The notes beneath the pieces were generated by a model. The model had not been told where the DNA came from and made no database searches. It saw nothing but the letters and a program-made list of their open reading frames with translations. A stretch of 7,005 nucleotides of DNA, from contig DPBR01000067.1 of NCBI GenBank assembly GCA_003516865.1, positions 43,421 through 50,425 of the forward strand. Reading direction: 5' to 3'. The stretch's first letter is position 1, and each line of letters opens with the position of its first letter. Shown in pieces: positions 6,598-7,005 of the stretch. Made by a program: the position numbers and the translations under genes. Source of the stretch: Oscillospiraceae bacterium. GTDB taxonomy: Bacteria; Bacillota; Clostridia; Oscillospirales; Ruminococcaceae.

Positions 6598-6632
6598 GCG
6601 GCGGACGGCTCGGCGCTGTCCGCCGCTTTTTT
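6598..6632 (+). terminator. Rho-independent terminator after the capsid gene
   Basis: GCGGCGGAC (6598-6606) pairs perfectly with GTCCGCCGC (6618-6626). Three more pairs inside (one G-T) extend the stem to 12 bp around a 5-nt loop, and TTTTTT (6627-6632) follows at once. This is a textbook intrinsic terminator. It stands between the capsid gene and the connector gene, whose ribosome site begins about ten bases later, so downstream genes would be expressed by read-through or not at full level. Confidence 0.9.
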
Positions 6633-6654
6633 CAACAAAACGAAAGGAGTTTTT

Positions 6655-7005
6655 ATGATTATTACCGCAAACGAATACAAGGAAATGGGTTTTGAGGCTT
6701 CCGACAGCGACCTGCTTGAAAAGTGCATAAAACGCGCGGAATTCGTCCTCAACGGCATAAGCGGCGGCAGAGCCTCGGCTATCGCCCTCGGAAAAGCTCC
6801 CGCGGCGGATTTCGTCAAGCAGGCAGCGGCTTTTCAGGCGTATGCAATCTACCGCGAAGAAGCCGCTCTCAAAGCTGAATCGGGCGAAACAAGCAGTTCT
6901 TCTTCCAAGAGCGACGAGCGCGTTACAATCGGCGATTTCACCTACTCCACGGGTTCTTCCTCGAAAAACTCGTCCGAAACCGTTTCAAAAATCGTTTCCT
7001 CCGAC
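6655..7005 (+). CDS. Probable phage head-tail connector / gp6-like protein (partial, C-terminus outside window)
   Basis: The ATG at 6655 follows GAAAGGAG (6642-6649) at good spacing, and the frame is open for 117 codons to the right edge. The first 75 residues are helical (NEYKEMGFEASDSDLLEK, then FVKQAAAFQAYAIYREEAA), as in small gp6/gp15-type connector proteins that dock on the portal and close the head. A Ser-rich segment follows (about 76-86), then RVTIGDFTYSTGS (89-101), resembling the 'VxIGDFxYS' block common in these proteins from Firmicute phages, then another Ser-rich stretch. The position directly after the capsid gene fits. The assignment rests on this pattern and context. Whether the end is complete cannot be seen. 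Confidence 0.68.
   Translation, partial: MIITANEYKEMGFEASDSDLLEKCIKRAEFVLNGISGGRASAIALGKAPAADFVKQAAAFQAYAIYREEAALKAESGETSSSSSKSDERVTIGDFTYSTGSSSKNSSETVSKIVSSD

Noticed and set aside
1..7005. CRISPR array, tRNA, rRNA or insertion sequence
   Set aside because: No regularly spaced repeats, cloverleaf-type sequence, ribosomal RNA stretch or transposase was recognised on either strand.

Overview
The window looks like chromosome of an anaerobic Firmicute, probably a Clostridia/Oscillospiraceae-type gut lineage. This rests on the housekeeping order (RpiR-type regulator, HI0933-like flavoprotein, cmk, plsC), the strong GGAGG ribosome sites, sigma-A-like promoters with short AT-rich spacers, and TTG starts. 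The lineage is an inference from context and was not tested by any search.

Left half (1-3407), all on the minus strand, in two transcription units. The upstream unit is a MurR/RpiR-family regulator (3407-2547) overlapping by 8 bp a HI0933/YhiN-type FAD enzyme (2554-1337). It has its own promoter at about 3464-3492. After a 244-bp AT-rich gap holding an excellent promoter (1198-1226) comes cytidylate kinase, cmk (1092-424). One base later plsC begins (422 down to the window edge, partial). The cmk-plsC pair joins nucleotide and phospholipid precursor synthesis.

Right half (3620-7005), on the plus strand and diverging from the regulator: a phage head module of the A118/SPP1 style. It holds a portal protein (3620-4975, TTG start), an overlapping small scaffold protein (4968-5378), a 283-bp gap without a convincing gene, the major capsid protein (5662-6558), a perfect rho-independent terminator (6598-6632), and the start of a head-tail connector (6655 to the window edge). 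A portal oligomer, scaffold and capsid protein are the core parts of a procapsid, and the connector would join the finished head to a tail.

The odd point is the junction. The portal gene sits next to cellular genes behind its own candidate promoter, with no terminase genes before it and no minor head (MuF/gp7-like) gene between portal and scaffold. All head genes are intact and resemble the neighbouring chromosomal genes in codon style. This could be a remnant prophage or a retained, domesticated head module. The window alone does not settle which, and terminase could lie outside it.
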